This document shows, in pieces, positions 1-9,179 of a stretch of DNA of 64,000 nucleotides; positions within the stretch are counted from its first letter, which is position 1, and the number at the start of each line of letters is the position of its first letter. The notes beneath the pieces are model-generated. The model was not told where the DNA came from and ran no database searches. It saw only the letters and a program-made list of their open reading frames with translations. Source of the DNA: Pontixanthobacter luteolus (GTDB lineage: Bacteria > Pseudomonadota > Alphaproteobacteria > Sphingomonadales > Sphingomonadaceae); the NCBI RefSeq assembly GCF_009828095.1, contig NZ_WTYP01000001.1:248001-312000 (forward strand), read 5' to 3'. A program made the position numbers and the translations under genes.

Positions 1-30
1 AATCTTCACGATGTCGCGGAGTAAACGACT

Positions 31-300
31 ATGACGATCAGCGCTAAAGAGAAGCAGGACGTAATCAAGGAATACGCACAGAACGAAGGCGACACCGGTT
101 CGCCAGAAGTTCAGGTGGCAATCCTTACGACCCGCATTCGGAACCTGACCGATCACTTCAAGGCCAACCACAAGGATAACCATTCCCGTCGCGGCCTGCT
201 GACGATGGTCAACAAGCGCCGTAGCCTGCTCGCCTATCTCAAGAAGATCGACGTGCAACGCTACAACGACCTGATCCAGAAACTGGGTCTGCGTAAGTAA
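31..300 (+). CDS. rpsO: 30S ribosomal protein S15
   Basis: S15 binds 16S rRNA directly and is a primary binder in assembly of the small-subunit platform. The 89-residue product has the family's usual length and carries the [11 protein letters not shown] segment near its middle, the conserved rRNA-contacting S15 signature. A GGAG ribosome binding site sits about ten bases before the ATG. A strong hairpin terminator follows at once, and pnp lies downstream, the usual bacterial rpsO-pnp order. In other bacteria S15 represses its own mRNA and RNase III cuts the rpsO-pnp transcript; I cannot confirm either from the sequence. Identification is secure. Confidence 0.98.
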   Translation: MTISAKEKQDVIKEYAQNEGDTGSPEVQVAILTTRIRNLTDHFKANHKDNHSRRGLLTMVNKRRSLLAYLKKIDVQRYNDLIQKLGLRK

Positions 301-310
301 GAGTTTCGGA

Positions 311-340
311 ACGGCTCCCACACGGGAGCCGTTCTTTTAT
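311..340 (+). terminator. Intrinsic terminator after rpsO
   Basis: ACGGCTCCC (311-319) and GGGAGCCGT (324-332) form a perfect 9-bp stem with a 4-base loop, followed by a T-rich tail. It lies 11 bases after the rpsO stop codon, so it probably ends or attenuates the rpsO transcript before pnp. Confidence 0.9.
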
Positions 341-489
341 CGGCGCTATCGCCGCAATACAGGGCAACTGTCACAATTCGGTGGCAGAGCCTGAGGAGCC
401 AGAGCGGTTCCATACCGGCCCGGGCCGGATCTCCCGGAAACAGAAGGCCCCGCACAGCAATGTGGCTGGCGGGTTCATAAGGAAAATAC

Positions 490-2799
490 ATGTTCGACAA
501 GAAAACCGTATCGATTGAATGGGGCGGAAAAACCCTCACTCTCGAAACCGGTCAGATTGCCCGTCAGGCTGACGGCGCTGTTCTGGCTACCTATGGCGAA
601 ACCGTGGTGCTGTGCGCCGTGACCGCCGCCAAGTCCGTACGTGAAGGGCAGGACTTCTTCCCGCTGACCGTACACTACCAAGAAAAATTTTCGGCTGCTG
701 GCCGTATTCCGGGTGGCTTCTTCAAACGCGAAGGCCGTGCCACTGAAAAGGAAACACTGACCAGCCGCTTGATCGACCGTCCGGTCCGTCCGCTCTTCCC
801 AGAGGGGTTCTACAACGAAATCAACGTAATCGCGCAGGTCCTGTCGTATGACGGCGAAACCGAGCCGGATATCGTTGCAATGATCGCGGCATCCGCTGCG
901 CTGACAATTTCGGGTCTTCCGTTCATGGGTCCGATCGGCGCTGCACGCGTCGGCTTCCGTAACGGCGAATACGTTCTCAACCCGTCGCTTTCGACTGCGC
1001 TGGACGAAGAAGGTCGTCTCGACCTGGTCGTTGCTGCAACCAACGACGCAGTGATGATGGTTGAATCCGAAGCGAAGGAACTGTCCGAGGAAGAAATGCT
1101 CGGCGCGATCATGTTTGCGCATGACGAGAGCCGCAAGGTTATCGGCGCGATCATCGACCTCGCTGAACAGGCTGCCAAGGATCCTTGGGAAATCAACACG
1201 TCGGACGACACATCGGCGATCAAGGAAAAGCTCCGCGGCATCGTAGGTGACGACATTGCTGCAGCATACAAGCTGACCGACAAGTCGGCTCGCTCGGCAG
1301 CGCTGAATGAAGCCCGTGCCAAGGCCAAGGAAGCCTACGCTGAAGAAGACGGCCAGACGCAGATGACAGCCGGCAAGGCAGTCAAGAAGCTGGAAGCCGA
1401 AATCGTACGCGGCGCGATCCTGAAAGACGGTCAGCGCATCGATGGTCGCAAGACCGACGAAGTCCGCCCGATCGAAGCCATGGTTGGCCTGCTGCCCCGG
1501 ACCCACGGTTCGGCTCTGTTCACCCGCGGTGAAACGCAGGCGATCTGCACCGTCACGCTTGGCACCAAAGATGCCGAGCAGATGATCGACGGTCTCGAAG
1601 GCCTGAGCTATTCGAACTTCATGCTGCACTACAACTTCCCGCCCTATTCGGTCGGTGAAGTGGGCCGCTTCGGCTTTACCAGCCGCCGCGAAACCGGTCA
1701 CGGCAAGCTCGCATGGCGCGCGCTGCACCCGGTACTGCCTGATGCGGAAGATTTCCCGTACACCATCCGTATTCTGTCGGACATCACCGAATCCAACGGC
1801 TCGTCCTCCATGGCGACCGTATGCGGCGGCTGTCTGTCGATGATGGACGCCGGTGTTCCTATCGAACGCCCGGTTTCGGGTATCGCGATGGGCCTGATCC
1901 TTGAAGGTGACGAATTCACCGTTCTGTCCGACATTCTGGGTGACGAAGATCACCTTGGCGACATGGACTTCAAGGTTGCCGGTTCGGAAGCGGGTATCAC
2001 CAGCCTCCAGATGGACATCAAGGTTGCCGGCATCACCAAGGAAATCATGCAGACTGCCATGGAACAGGCGAAAGCCGGCCGTGCGCACATCCTGGGTGAA
2101 ATGACCAAGGCACTGGGCAATGCCCGTAACGAAGTCAGCCAGCATGCACCGCGTATCGAAACGATGCAGATCGACAAGTCGAAGATCCGTGACGTTATCG
2201 GAACCGGCGGCAAGGTCATCCGCGAAATCGTCGCTGAAACCGGTGCCAAGGTCGACATCGATGACGAAGGCGTAATCAAGATTTCGTCTTCCGACGGCGC
2301 GCAGATCGAAGCTGCACGCAAGTGGATCGAAGGCATCGTCGAAGAAGCGGAAGTCGGCAAGGTTTACACCGGCAAGGTCGTAAACATCGTTGATTTCGGC
2401 GCATTCGTGAACTTCATGGGCGGCAAGGACGGTCTCGTCCACGTGTCCGAAATGAAGAACGAGCGTGTCGAAAAGCCGGGCGACGTCGTTTCCGAAGGCC
2501 AGGAAGTCAAGGTCAAGGTTCTCGAAATCGACCAGCGCGGCAAGGTCCGCCTGTCGATGCGCGTTGTTGACCAGGAAACTGGTGAAGAGCTGGAAGACAC
2601 CCGCCCACCGCGCGAAAGCAAGCCGCGCAGTGATCGCGGAGATCGCGGTGATCGTCGCGGTCCACGCGGTGGCGGTCGTGATGGCGGCCGTGGTCGCGGT
2701 CCTCGCGGCGGTGGCCGTGACAGCGGTGACAGCGGTGACGGCGGTGACAAGGGCGGTTCAGGCGGCGACAGCCATATGCCGGACTTCCTGAAGGACTAA
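490..2799 (+). CDS. pnp: Polyribonucleotide nucleotidyltransferase (PNPase)
   Basis: Phosphorolytic 3'-5' exoribonuclease acting in mRNA decay and as part of the degradosome in the cytoplasm. The 769 residues hold two RNase PH-like cores. The second has the catalytic aspartate region [17 protein letters not shown] domain follows from about residue 559 ([15 protein letters not shown]) and an S1 domain from about 623. The last ~65 residues are an unusual Arg/Gly/Asp-rich tail (repeats of RGDRGD and RGGGRD), longer than the E. coli tail and probably RNA-binding or a partner-docking region. The 150-bp leader after the rpsO terminator holds a perfect 14-bp GC palindrome at 415-428, a possible processing or regulatory hairpin. 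A hairpin terminator follows the gene. Confidence 0.98.
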   Translation: MFDKKTVSIEWGGKTLTLETGQIARQADGAVLATYGETVVLCAVTAAKSVREGQDFFPLTVHYQEKFSAAGRIPGGFFKREGRATEKETLTSRLIDRPVRPLFPEGFYNEINVIAQVLSYDGETEPDIVAMIAASAALTISGLPFMGPIGAARVGFRNGEYVLNPSLSTALDEEGRLDLVVAATNDAVMMVESEAKELSEEEMLGAIMFAHDESRKVIGAIIDLAEQAAKDPWEINTSDDTSAIKEKLRGIVGDDIAAAYKLTDKSARSAALNEARAKAKEAYAEEDGQTQMTAGKAVKKLEAEIVRGAILKDGQRIDGRKTDEVRPIEAMVGLLPRTHGSALFTRGETQAICTVTLGTKDAEQMIDGLEGLSYSNFMLHYNFPPYSVGEVGRFGFTSRRETGHGKLAWRALHPVLPDAEDFPYTIRILSDITESNGSSSMATVCGGCLSMMDAGVPIERPVSGIAMGLILEGDEFTVLSDILGDEDHLGDMDFKVAGSEAGITSLQMDIKVAGITKEIMQTAMEQAKAGRAHILGEMTKALGNARNEVSQHAPRIETMQIDKSKIRDVIGTGGKVIREIVAETGAKVDIDDEGVIKISSSDGAQIEAARKWIEGIVEEAEVGKVYTGKVVNIVDFGAFVNFMGGKDGLVHVSEMKNERVEKPGDVVSEGQEVKVKVLEIDQRGKVRLSMRVVDQETGEELEDTRPPRESKPRSDRGDRGDRRGPRGGGRDGGRGRGPRGGGRDSGDSGDGGDKGGSGGDSHMPDFLKD

Positions 2800-2820
2800 G
2801 CGTCACTTCATGATAATCAG

Positions 2821-2850
2821 AAAGGGCCGCGAGCAATCGCGGCCCTTTTT
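2821..2850 (+). terminator. Intrinsic terminator after pnp
   Basis: AAAGGGCCGCGA (2821-2832) pairs perfectly with TCGCGGCCCTTT (2837-2848) around a GCAA loop, ending in a T run. It starts 22 bases after the pnp stop codon. Confidence 0.92.
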
Positions 2851-2926
2851 ATTGCAGCTTCCCTTTTCATAAGCAGGCGTGCAGATGCGCTGTCTGGCGT
2901 GAATTCGCCGGAATCTGAGAAAGTCC

Positions 2927-3982
2927 ATGCCCGTGCCCAAAGCCGAGCCAGTTCCGCACTTCGAGATCGCAGGCCATTCGGTTGCGCCGGGGACCAGCGA
3001 AACCATCGACATTCCTGTCAGCCGGTTGCCGACCAATATCGAGGTCTCGATGCGGGTTCGGGTGGTCCATGGGAAAAAGCCCGGTCCTGTGATGTTCGTC
3101 AGTGGCTGTGTCCATGGCGACGAAATCATCGGGGTCGAGGTTGTCCGGCGCTTGCTGCGGGAAGTGAAGCCGAAACGGCTCGCCGGAACGCTGCTATGTA
3201 TCCCGGTCGTCAATTCATACGGCTTTGTCGCGCATCAGCGTTATTTGCCCGATCGCCGTGATCTCAACCGCTGCTTCCCTGGTTCCGCCAAGGGCTCTCT
3301 CGCATCCCAGCTTGCCTATCGCTTCACTCAGGAAATTCTTGCCCGGTGCAGTATCGGCATCGACCTGCACTCGGCCGGATTGCACCGCGAAAATCTGCCC
3401 CAGATCCGCATCAGCGAAAACCGCCCGGTTGCAGCTGAACTGGCCCCGGTGTTCGGGGCGCCGGCGATCATTGTTTCCAAATTGCGCGAAGGATCGCTGC
3501 GGCAGGCTGCTGCCGATCATGATTGCGATGTACTGCTACTGGAAGCCGGTGAGGCTCTGCGGTTCGACGAATTGAGCATGCGCGTGGGCGTGCAGGGCAT
3601 CCTGCGCGTCATGCACCACCTTGGGATGGGCGTAAGGCTGCCGAGGAAGGCCGGTGCCAAATCCGTGGTCAGCCGCCGCACAAGCTGGCTTCGTGCGCCT
3701 GAGGGCGGCATTTTCCGGGCCGTAAAGGCAAGCGGATCATTCGTGGAGGCGTCTGACGTTGTCGGATATTTGGCGGACCCGTTCGGAGATACCGATATCG
3801 AAGTGAACTCGCCGGTGGCTGGCGTTATCATCGGACGCAGCAATTTGCCGGTGGTCAATCAGGGGGATGCGCTGGTTCACATTGCCGAGGTGGAAATACC
3901 CGCGACTGCGGAAGACAGGTTGAACGATATAGAAGAGGCCGCGTTTGCAGACGGTCTGTTCGACGAAGACGAGATAGTCTAG
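2927..3982 (+). CDS. Succinylglutamate desuccinylase/aspartoacylase family protein
   Basis: A 351-residue zinc hydrolase of the AstE/AspA (M14-like) family, which cleaves amide bonds of N-acyl amino acids or related compounds. The zinc-binding HxxE motif is visible in GCVHGDEIIG at about residue 62, with the third-ligand region GIDLHSAG at about residue 146. The C-terminal third (EGGIFRAVKASGSFVEAS onward) resembles the small beta-barrel typical of the family, and the last ~30 residues are acidic. The spermidine-synthase-like gene starts 9 bp downstream, so the two are probably co-transcribed. No other arginine-catabolism gene is nearby, so a role in the AST pathway is not supported; the true substrate cannot be read from the sequence. 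Confidence 0.85.
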   Translation: MPVPKAEPVPHFEIAGHSVAPGTSETIDIPVSRLPTNIEVSMRVRVVHGKKPGPVMFVSGCVHGDEIIGVEVVRRLLREVKPKRLAGTLLCIPVVNSYGFVAHQRYLPDRRDLNRCFPGSAKGSLASQLAYRFTQEILARCSIGIDLHSAGLHRENLPQIRISENRPVAAELAPVFGAPAIIVSKLREGSLRQAAADHDCDVLLLEAGEALRFDELSMRVGVQGILRVMHHLGMGVRLPRKAGAKSVVSRRTSWLRAPEGGIFRAVKASGSFVEASDVVGYLADPFGDTDIEVNSPVAGVIIGRSNLPVVNQGDALVHIAEVEIPATAEDRLNDIEEAAFADGLFDEDEIV

Positions 3983-3990
3983 GCGGCCCC

Positions 3991-4668
3991 ATGCTCGAAC
4001 GAATTCTTATTGATAGTGCCGAGGTGCCTGGCGGTGCCACGCTGGAACTGATCTCTCACGGCCGCGATCACATGATCACGCTCGAACGCAATGAACTGAT
4101 GTCGACCCGGATGCAGTTCTCTGAAGAGCAGCTTGCCGAACTTACCATCGACCGGCTGCGGGTCGATCGGCCAAATATGCTGATTGGCGGGTATGGTATG
4201 GGCTTCACCTTACGCGCGGCGCTGCGCAGGCTGCCCGCCGATGCCCGTCTCGTCGTGGCGGAACTCGTCCCCAAGATCATCGAATGGGCGAAAGGGCCAA
4301 TGGCGCATCACACCGGCGACTGTCTGGCCGATCCGCGCCTTACGCTGGATATGACAGACGTGGCTGATCCTATTGCAGAGGCTGCGGATGGCATGCGGCC
4401 GCAATTCGATGCCATTCTGCTGGATGTCGATAACGGGCCTGACGGGCTGGTGAGGGAAGAAAACGACAAGCTTTATTCCCCGCGCGGGCTGAAACAGACC
4501 CGAGAGGCGCTGGCCCTCAATGGCGTCCTCGCCATTTGGTCCGCAGCGCAGGACCCGCGTTTCACCCGGCGGCTGGAAAGGGCTGGATTTGACGTGGAAG
4601 TGCTGGAAGTGCGCGCCCGGCCAAACAACAAGGGCCCCCGGCACACCATATGGTTCGCCCGCGCCTGA
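3991..4668 (+). CDS. Spermidine synthase-like SAM-dependent protein
   Basis: A 225-residue protein with the Rossmann fold of the spermidine synthase/methyltransferase group. A glycine-rich nucleotide-binding loop is seen in GGYGMGFTLRAAL (about residues 66-78), and FDAILLDVDNGPDGLV (about 138-153) matches the acidic strand of this fold. It is shorter than true SpeE proteins, and I do not see the full polyamine-site signature, so aminopropyl transfer is uncertain. Such proteins are often annotated as spermidine synthase-like. The start codon lies 9 bp after the upstream hydrolase gene, which suggests a two-gene operon. Confidence 0.75.
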   Translation: MLERILIDSAEVPGGATLELISHGRDHMITLERNELMSTRMQFSEEQLAELTIDRLRVDRPNMLIGGYGMGFTLRAALRRLPADARLVVAELVPKIIEWAKGPMAHHTGDCLADPRLTLDMTDVADPIAEAADGMRPQFDAILLDVDNGPDGLVREENDKLYSPRGLKQTREALALNGVLAIWSAAQDPRFTRRLERAGFDVEVLEVRARPNNKGPRHTIWFARA

Positions 4669-4752
4669 CCGTGTTCGAGCGATCCGCGCTCTTGCGCGCT
4701 GGCGTGCCTGTGTGACACATTCCCTGCGGGCACCAGCGCCAGCGGGGAAATT

Positions 4753-6900
4753 ATGAAAAAAGCTTGGTCAGGTCTCGGCGTTCTGTTCGCTTGCGCCGCC
4801 TTGGCGTGGCCGGGGCAAGTCGCCGCAGGCGGCGCGTTCTGCACGCCCGACTGGAAGCCGGAAAATCCGGACCTTGGATGCTCCAGCCAGATCGCGATTG
4901 CGCCCGGCAACGATTCGCGTGTGAACCTGTTTCTGCTGCTGCAGGACCGCGCCGGAAATGACGGTGCGGGCAAGGCTTATCCCGATCTTGGTTGGCAAAC
5001 GTTTCTAGGCCGAAATTTCTTCCGCTGGAGCAATCTCGAATTTGCCTGGTATCCCGGCGCGGATACCGATTCTGCCGTGATCCCGGATCACTTTGGCACC
5101 AAATGCCAGACCGCCGAAACCGGCGAGGCGGCGTATCTTCAGGCGTTGGAAGATGCTGGATTCCGCACAAAGGGCGACCGCAGCTTTCTGGCGCAATCCC
5201 GCTCGGCCCTCACAGCCGTGTGCGATGATGGGACCGCGGCTCTGGGACCGCAAACGAAAGGCGGTTTCTTCACCCCGCCGCGTGCATTTGGCGGCAGCGC
5301 CACGCCCGCGGGCGCATTCCATGGTTATCTGGAAGCATCGACCAGTTTTTATACCTCTGATTGGGACCGCGCAGATCGCCTCTACCGCGACTTGAGCGAG
5401 CAGGCGGGCAATGAGTGGGTCAGAGAAACCGCGCTTTATATGACCGCACGCAATGCTCTCAACCAGGCAATCGACGGGGCCAATGATCGGTGGGGCTGGT
5501 TCGATCTGGGGTTTGTTTCAGCGGCAACTGCAGCGCGCGCCGAGGCGGGTTTCAAGGCATATCTCGCGGCCTATCCCGATGGGCTTTATGCATCATCAGC
5601 GGCGGGCCTCATCCGTAAATCGCTGTGGCTGCAGCGCGATTACGCGGGCCTCGAAGAAATCTACGGGCGCCAGCTTGAAACCATGAAGGCAGGCGATGCA
5701 GAGACCGGTGCGCTAGTCGCCGAGATCGACGACAAATATCTCGTCCGCGAAGGCAGGGATGCTTCAAGCAATCCATTGCTTCTCGCTGCAGAGCTGTTGA
5801 TGCGGATGCGCAGCGATGGGTACGGCGAACGCTATCGTCCACTCACTGAGGCCGAATTGGCCGCGTCTGCGGGGACATTTTCCGACCATCCCGAAATTTG
5901 GACACTTCTGCAGGCGAACCATGCCTTTTACGTGCGCGGCGAACCTGATGAGGTCTTGCGGCTCATCCCGGACGGCGGACATCAAGAACGCTACACAGCG
6001 ATTGCTTTCAGCCAGCAATTTCTGCGCGGCCTTGCGCTTCACAGCCTTGGGGACACCGGAGAGGCCCAGTTCTGGCAGGGTATGATTGGCGGCGCGCAGG
6101 GTATCTGGCAGCGCCCGGCAGTCGAACTGGCGCTGGCCCGCAGCTGGGAGCAGGCGGGACAGCTCGACCGTGTTTTCGCGGCGGGTTCCCCGATCCATGA
6201 GCCGCGCATCCGCCGGATATTGCTTGGACAGTCCGCGGGGATCGAAATTCTTAAACGGCAGTCGAGAACTGGGGACGAGGCGAGCGGTGAGCACCGCTTT
6301 GCGCTGTTCACGGCTTTGCTGAAACAGCTTCAGCATGGCCAGTACGCGGGTTTCCTTGAGGATCAGTCGTTCTTGCAGGAAGGAAGCGGCCTGGGGTCCG
6401 ATCCTGCCGAGGAAAGTCTGTGGAACATCTACGACACCGCCTTTCCCCCATTGCAGCTGTTCGAGGGTGGCACATGGTCGGATGGCTTCAATTGTCCATC
6501 GATCACGCAAACTGCCCTTGCATTGCAGGCAGACCCGCAAAGCGTCGCGGGCCGGCTGTGCCTCGGCGATTTTTACAGGCTTAACGGATTTGACGATTTC
6601 GCGTTCGGTATCGCCTATTCGCAGCCTGACGGACCGGCAGTGCTGGGCAGCCGCGATTTTTACAGCGGAGACCCGATTCCCCGGCAGAATTTCTACCTAT
6701 CGATCATGAATGATAGGGACGCGACCAGCGATCAGAGAGCCTATGCCCTGTTCCGTGCGGTCAGATGTTATGCTCCTGCTGGCCAGAACAGCTGCGGCGG
6801 CGAAAGTGCGGAGAAGCACGTCCGTGCGCAGTGGTTCAGGCGGCTGAAACGCGACTATGGCGGCACTAAATGGGCGCAGGAGCTCAAATATTATTGGTAA
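4753..6900 (+). CDS. Large exported protein of unknown function
   Basis: I do not recognise a characterised family. The 715-residue product begins with a clear Sec signal peptide (MKKAWSGLGVLFACAALAWP, cleavage probably after VAAG), so it is likely periplasmic. The mature part is rich in helix-like Ala/Leu/Arg segments of 30-40 residues, such as SDWDRADRLYRDLSEQAGNE, which suggest TPR- or SEL-like repeats. Scattered cysteine pairs near both ends (GGAFC, LGCSS, VRCYAPAGQNSCGG) could form disulfides. Its 3' end overlaps the DUF3142 lipoprotein gene by 44 bp in another frame, so the two are very probably translated as a pair. A shared envelope function is inference. Confidence 0.65.
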   Translation: MKKAWSGLGVLFACAALAWPGQVAAGGAFCTPDWKPENPDLGCSSQIAIAPGNDSRVNLFLLLQDRAGNDGAGKAYPDLGWQTFLGRNFFRWSNLEFAWYPGADTDSAVIPDHFGTKCQTAETGEAAYLQALEDAGFRTKGDRSFLAQSRSALTAVCDDGTAALGPQTKGGFFTPPRAFGGSATPAGAFHGYLEASTSFYTSDWDRADRLYRDLSEQAGNEWVRETALYMTARNALNQAIDGANDRWGWFDLGFVSAATAARAEAGFKAYLAAYPDGLYASSAAGLIRKSLWLQRDYAGLEEIYGRQLETMKAGDAETGALVAEIDDKYLVREGRDASSNPLLLAAELLMRMRSDGYGERYRPLTEAELAASAGTFSDHPEIWTLLQANHAFYVRGEPDEVLRLIPDGGHQERYTAIAFSQQFLRGLALHSLGDTGEAQFWQGMIGGAQGIWQRPAVELALARSWEQAGQLDRVFAAGSPIHEPRIRRILLGQSAGIEILKRQSRTGDEASGEHRFALFTALLKQLQHGQYAGFLEDQSFLQEGSGLGSDPAEESLWNIYDTAFPPLQLFEGGTWSDGFNCPSITQTALALQADPQSVAGRLCLGDFYRLNGFDDFAFGIAYSQPDGPAVLGSRDFYSGDPIPRQNFYLSIMNDRDATSDQRAYALFRAVRCYAPAGQNSCGGESAEKHVRAQWFRRLKRDYGGTKWAQELKYYW

Positions 6901-7624
6901 GCTTGCCGCGGTGCTGCTTTCCGCGTGCCTGCTGGCCGGATGCGGTCCGGGCCGCAGCGAAGCGGCCAGGGTGGTCGACCCTGCGGACTATAGCGCGTTT
7001 TTCCTGTGGAGCGGGGTCGAGCCTCCGCCTGCGATGGACACGGCGGACACTGTCTATGTTCTATGGGGCGAACTGCGCAAGGGTGATGCGGCGCGGATCA
7101 TTCCGCTACACCGAACGCCACCTGCACGCTCGCAAACGGAGCTCTGGATGGTGATCCGCGCAGAGCGGCTCGATTGGGCGCCATCGGCCATGGCGCAAAT
7201 GCGGGCGCAAGTGGAGCTGTGGCAAAGGGTGTCCGGCATTGCGGGCGTTCAGATAGACTTCGATTCCAGCACCGGAAGGCTGGGCGATTACGCCGTTTTC
7301 CTCAAATCAATGCGCCGCGAACTTCCGGCAGGGCTGAAACTGTCTGCGACCGGTTTGATGGATTGGCCGGCCAATGCGGATGAGGATGATCTGGCAGCCT
7401 TGCGCGCACCATTGGATGAAATCGTAATCCAAACCTACCGTGAGACGACGACCATTGCTGATTTCGGGCGGTATTTGCAGTCGGCCCACCGTCTTGCGAT
7501 GCCGTACAAGATCGCACTGGTCGAAGGCGGCGCGTGGGACGAGCCTGCGGGTATCGCCAATGATCCAGACTTCCGCGGTTATGTCGTCTTTCTGCTACCT
7601 CAGAAGCGCGTTCAGAATCCGTAG
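6857..7624 (+). CDS. DUF3142 domain lipoprotein
   Basis: A 255-residue protein of the DUF3142 family, predicted to adopt a glycoside-hydrolase-like TIM barrel; no activity is established for the family as far as I know. A lipobox is visible (SACLLAGC, Cys at about residue 29), so the mature protein should be lipid-anchored to the envelope. The strand motif GVQIDFDSS has the paired aspartates expected at the end of a barrel strand in such folds. The ATG overlaps the upstream 715-residue gene by 44 bp, and its 3' end overlaps the convergent DUF481 gene by 13 bp. A later start cannot be ruled out, but this one gives a complete lipoprotein signal. Confidence 0.75.
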   Translation: MAALNGRRSSNIIGKLAAVLLSACLLAGCGPGRSEAARVVDPADYSAFFLWSGVEPPPAMDTADTVYVLWGELRKGDAARIIPLHRTPPARSQTELWMVIRAERLDWAPSAMAQMRAQVELWQRVSGIAGVQIDFDSSTGRLGDYAVFLKSMRRELPAGLKLSATGLMDWPANADEDDLAALRAPLDEIVIQTYRETTTIADFGRYLQSAHRLAMPYKIALVEGGAWDEPAGIANDPDFRGYVVFLLPQKRVQNP

Positions 7625-8559
7625 ATCAAGGTAAACCGGGTGAGCGTATCGGTCTTTATCGCGCCTGCTGGCGGGTCGGTATCATGTTCGACCGCATAGG
7701 CCACCCGGGCGGATAAGCCGCCGCCAAGCGATGCCTCTATGCCAGTCGCTGAAAGATACGTGCTGTTGCCTGACTGGATGAATGCGCTGGCATCCTGGGT
7801 CAGTTTAACGGTGTCGGTTACATCCCATTGGTAATCGAGCGATGCGAGCGCCGCGATGCTGCTGGTGCTGCCGCCGCCAACAAAACTGGTTTTGCGATAT
7901 GCCGGGCCAGCCTTGACGGAAAGCTCCATGTCTTCCGTTTCGATCACGCGGTAACCAAGCCCACCCGATGCCGAAACGCGCGACGAGAACCCTTGAAACC
8001 GGTCGCGCTCATACTGGCCCAGAGCATAGGCAAACAAGCGATCACTCAATTGATAATTGGGTTCATAGGCAAGCAGGAATTGCTCGCGCGTCGTAACGCC
8101 ATTGGTGCGCTGATAATCGGCCAGCGCCGTCAGCTTGTGCCGCCAGTCGATACCCTTGCGTTGCAGCTTCAGGCCAGCGGTCAGGCCGACATTGCTGGAA
8201 TTGCCGGTCGAACGGAATGCGCCGATTTGCCCTTCGCCTGACCAATTGTCGAACAGACCCGCATTCCTGATTTCCTGTTTCTCGCGTTCTGCCTCAGCCT
8301 TCGCCACTTCTGCCTGACTTGCGCGGAAATCAGCCGCGATGGCATCAATCTGTTCAGCTTCCTGCGGGTTCGTGACCCGGGCAAGTTCCAGTACTGTGCC
8401 CACCTTGTCAGCGTCACCAGTAGCGATCGCTGCATCGATCATCGCTTTGACCGGCGCGAGGAGTTCAGCATGGACGGCATTGGCGGTAGACAGCAAGGCA
8501 AGCGTGAAGGCGGCGCGCGTGCCAAAAAACATCGCGCCAAATCGGGAAGGTTTTGTCAT
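7612..8559 (-). CDS. DUF481 (YdiY-like) outer-membrane protein
   Basis: A 315-residue DUF481 protein, the family of salt-induced outer-membrane protein YdiY. It has an N-terminal signal peptide (ALLSTANAVHA), then a charged, probably coiled-coil stretch (about residues 75-105, rich in Glu/Ala/Lys), then a beta-barrel region with alternating aromatic residues. It ends in FTLIYGF, with the terminal phenylalanine typical of BamA-inserted barrels. The coiled-coil insertion before the barrel is worth noting. The function of the family is unknown, with links to osmotic stress only in enterics. It is convergent with the DUF3142 gene. Confidence 0.85.
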   Translation of the reverse strand: MTKPSRFGAMFFGTRAAFTLALLSTANAVHAELLAPVKAMIDAAIATGDADKVGTVLELARVTNPQEAEQIDAIAADFRASQAEVAKAEAEREKQEIRNAGLFDNWSGEGQIGAFRSTGNSSNVGLTAGLKLQRKGIDWRHKLTALADYQRTNGVTTREQFLLAYEPNYQLSDRLFAYALGQYERDRFQGFSSRVSASGGLGYRVIETEDMELSVKAGPAYRKTSFVGGGSTSSIAALASLDYQWDVTDTVKLTQDASAFIQSGNSTYLSATGIEASLGGGLSARVAYAVEHDTDPPAGAIKTDTLTRFTLIYGF

Positions 8560-8604
8560 GCCGCGCTCACTAGCGAGCGAAGCTGGCCGGGGCTAGGGGG
8601 CAGG

Positions 8605-9129
8605 TCAGCCCTTGATCGCGGGTGCGCCCAGATAGTCGCGCTTGCCGATCTCGAGCCCTTTCATCCTGAGGATGTCGTAAGCGGTCGTCGCATGGAAGAA
8701 AAAGTTCGGATTGCTGAAGCTGAGCAGGAAATTCTGCACCGTGAAACTCATTCTGACGGTTCCGCCCAAGACGAAATCGACGTTGTTTTCAGCGATGCCT
8801 TCCAGCGTATCGGGATCAAGCGCAAGCATCCCGTCGCGCGCCTTGTCCAGCTTGGCACGGCAAGCATCGAAACTGCCGGGAATATCGGTGAAGTCAGGCT
8901 CGAACGCGCCTTTTTGAACCGCGTCCAGTGCGTGTGCACTGTGCATCCAGACGCTGTTGATCTGCCAATCGAAAGACCACATGTTTTCAGCCAGGCATGC
9001 ACCGGTAATGGCCTCTGCGCTATCACTATTCGCGTCGCACCAGGCCTCCGCCTTGTCCACCAGCGCGCGCGTGGCGGCGGTCGCCTGAAGCCAGGTTGGA
9101 ACGGTGGCGGCATGAAGCGTTAGCGGCAT
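8605..9129 (-). CDS. DUF1993 domain-containing protein
   Basis: A 174-residue member of DUF1993, a helical-bundle family related in fold to DinB-like proteins. The recognisable parts are the N-terminal MPLTLHAATVPTWLQ and the C-terminal SFSNPNFFFHATTAYDILR, the most conserved stretch of the family, with a histidine that could bind metal. Length matches the family. It lies on the same strand downstream of modC with about 50 bp between, so it may be read from the mod transcript, but a molybdenum link is not known. Its activity is unknown. Confidence 0.85.
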   Translation of the reverse strand: MPLTLHAATVPTWLQATAATRALVDKAEAWCDANSDSAEAITGACLAENMWSFDWQINSVWMHSAHALDAVQKGAFEPDFTDIPGSFDACRAKLDKARDGMLALDPDTLEGIAENNVDFVLGGTVRMSFTVQNFLLSFSNPNFFFHATTAYDILRMKGLEIGKRDYLGAPAIKG

Positions 9130-9179
9130 GAAAGTGCTCCCTGAATTTTGAAACTGGAATTCTGGGGCAGTGTGCTGCG

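Noticed and set aside
475-2442. 655-codon open frame antisense to pnp
   Set aside because: It is a shadow of the GC-rich third-position pattern of pnp, matches no family, and pnp itself is certain.
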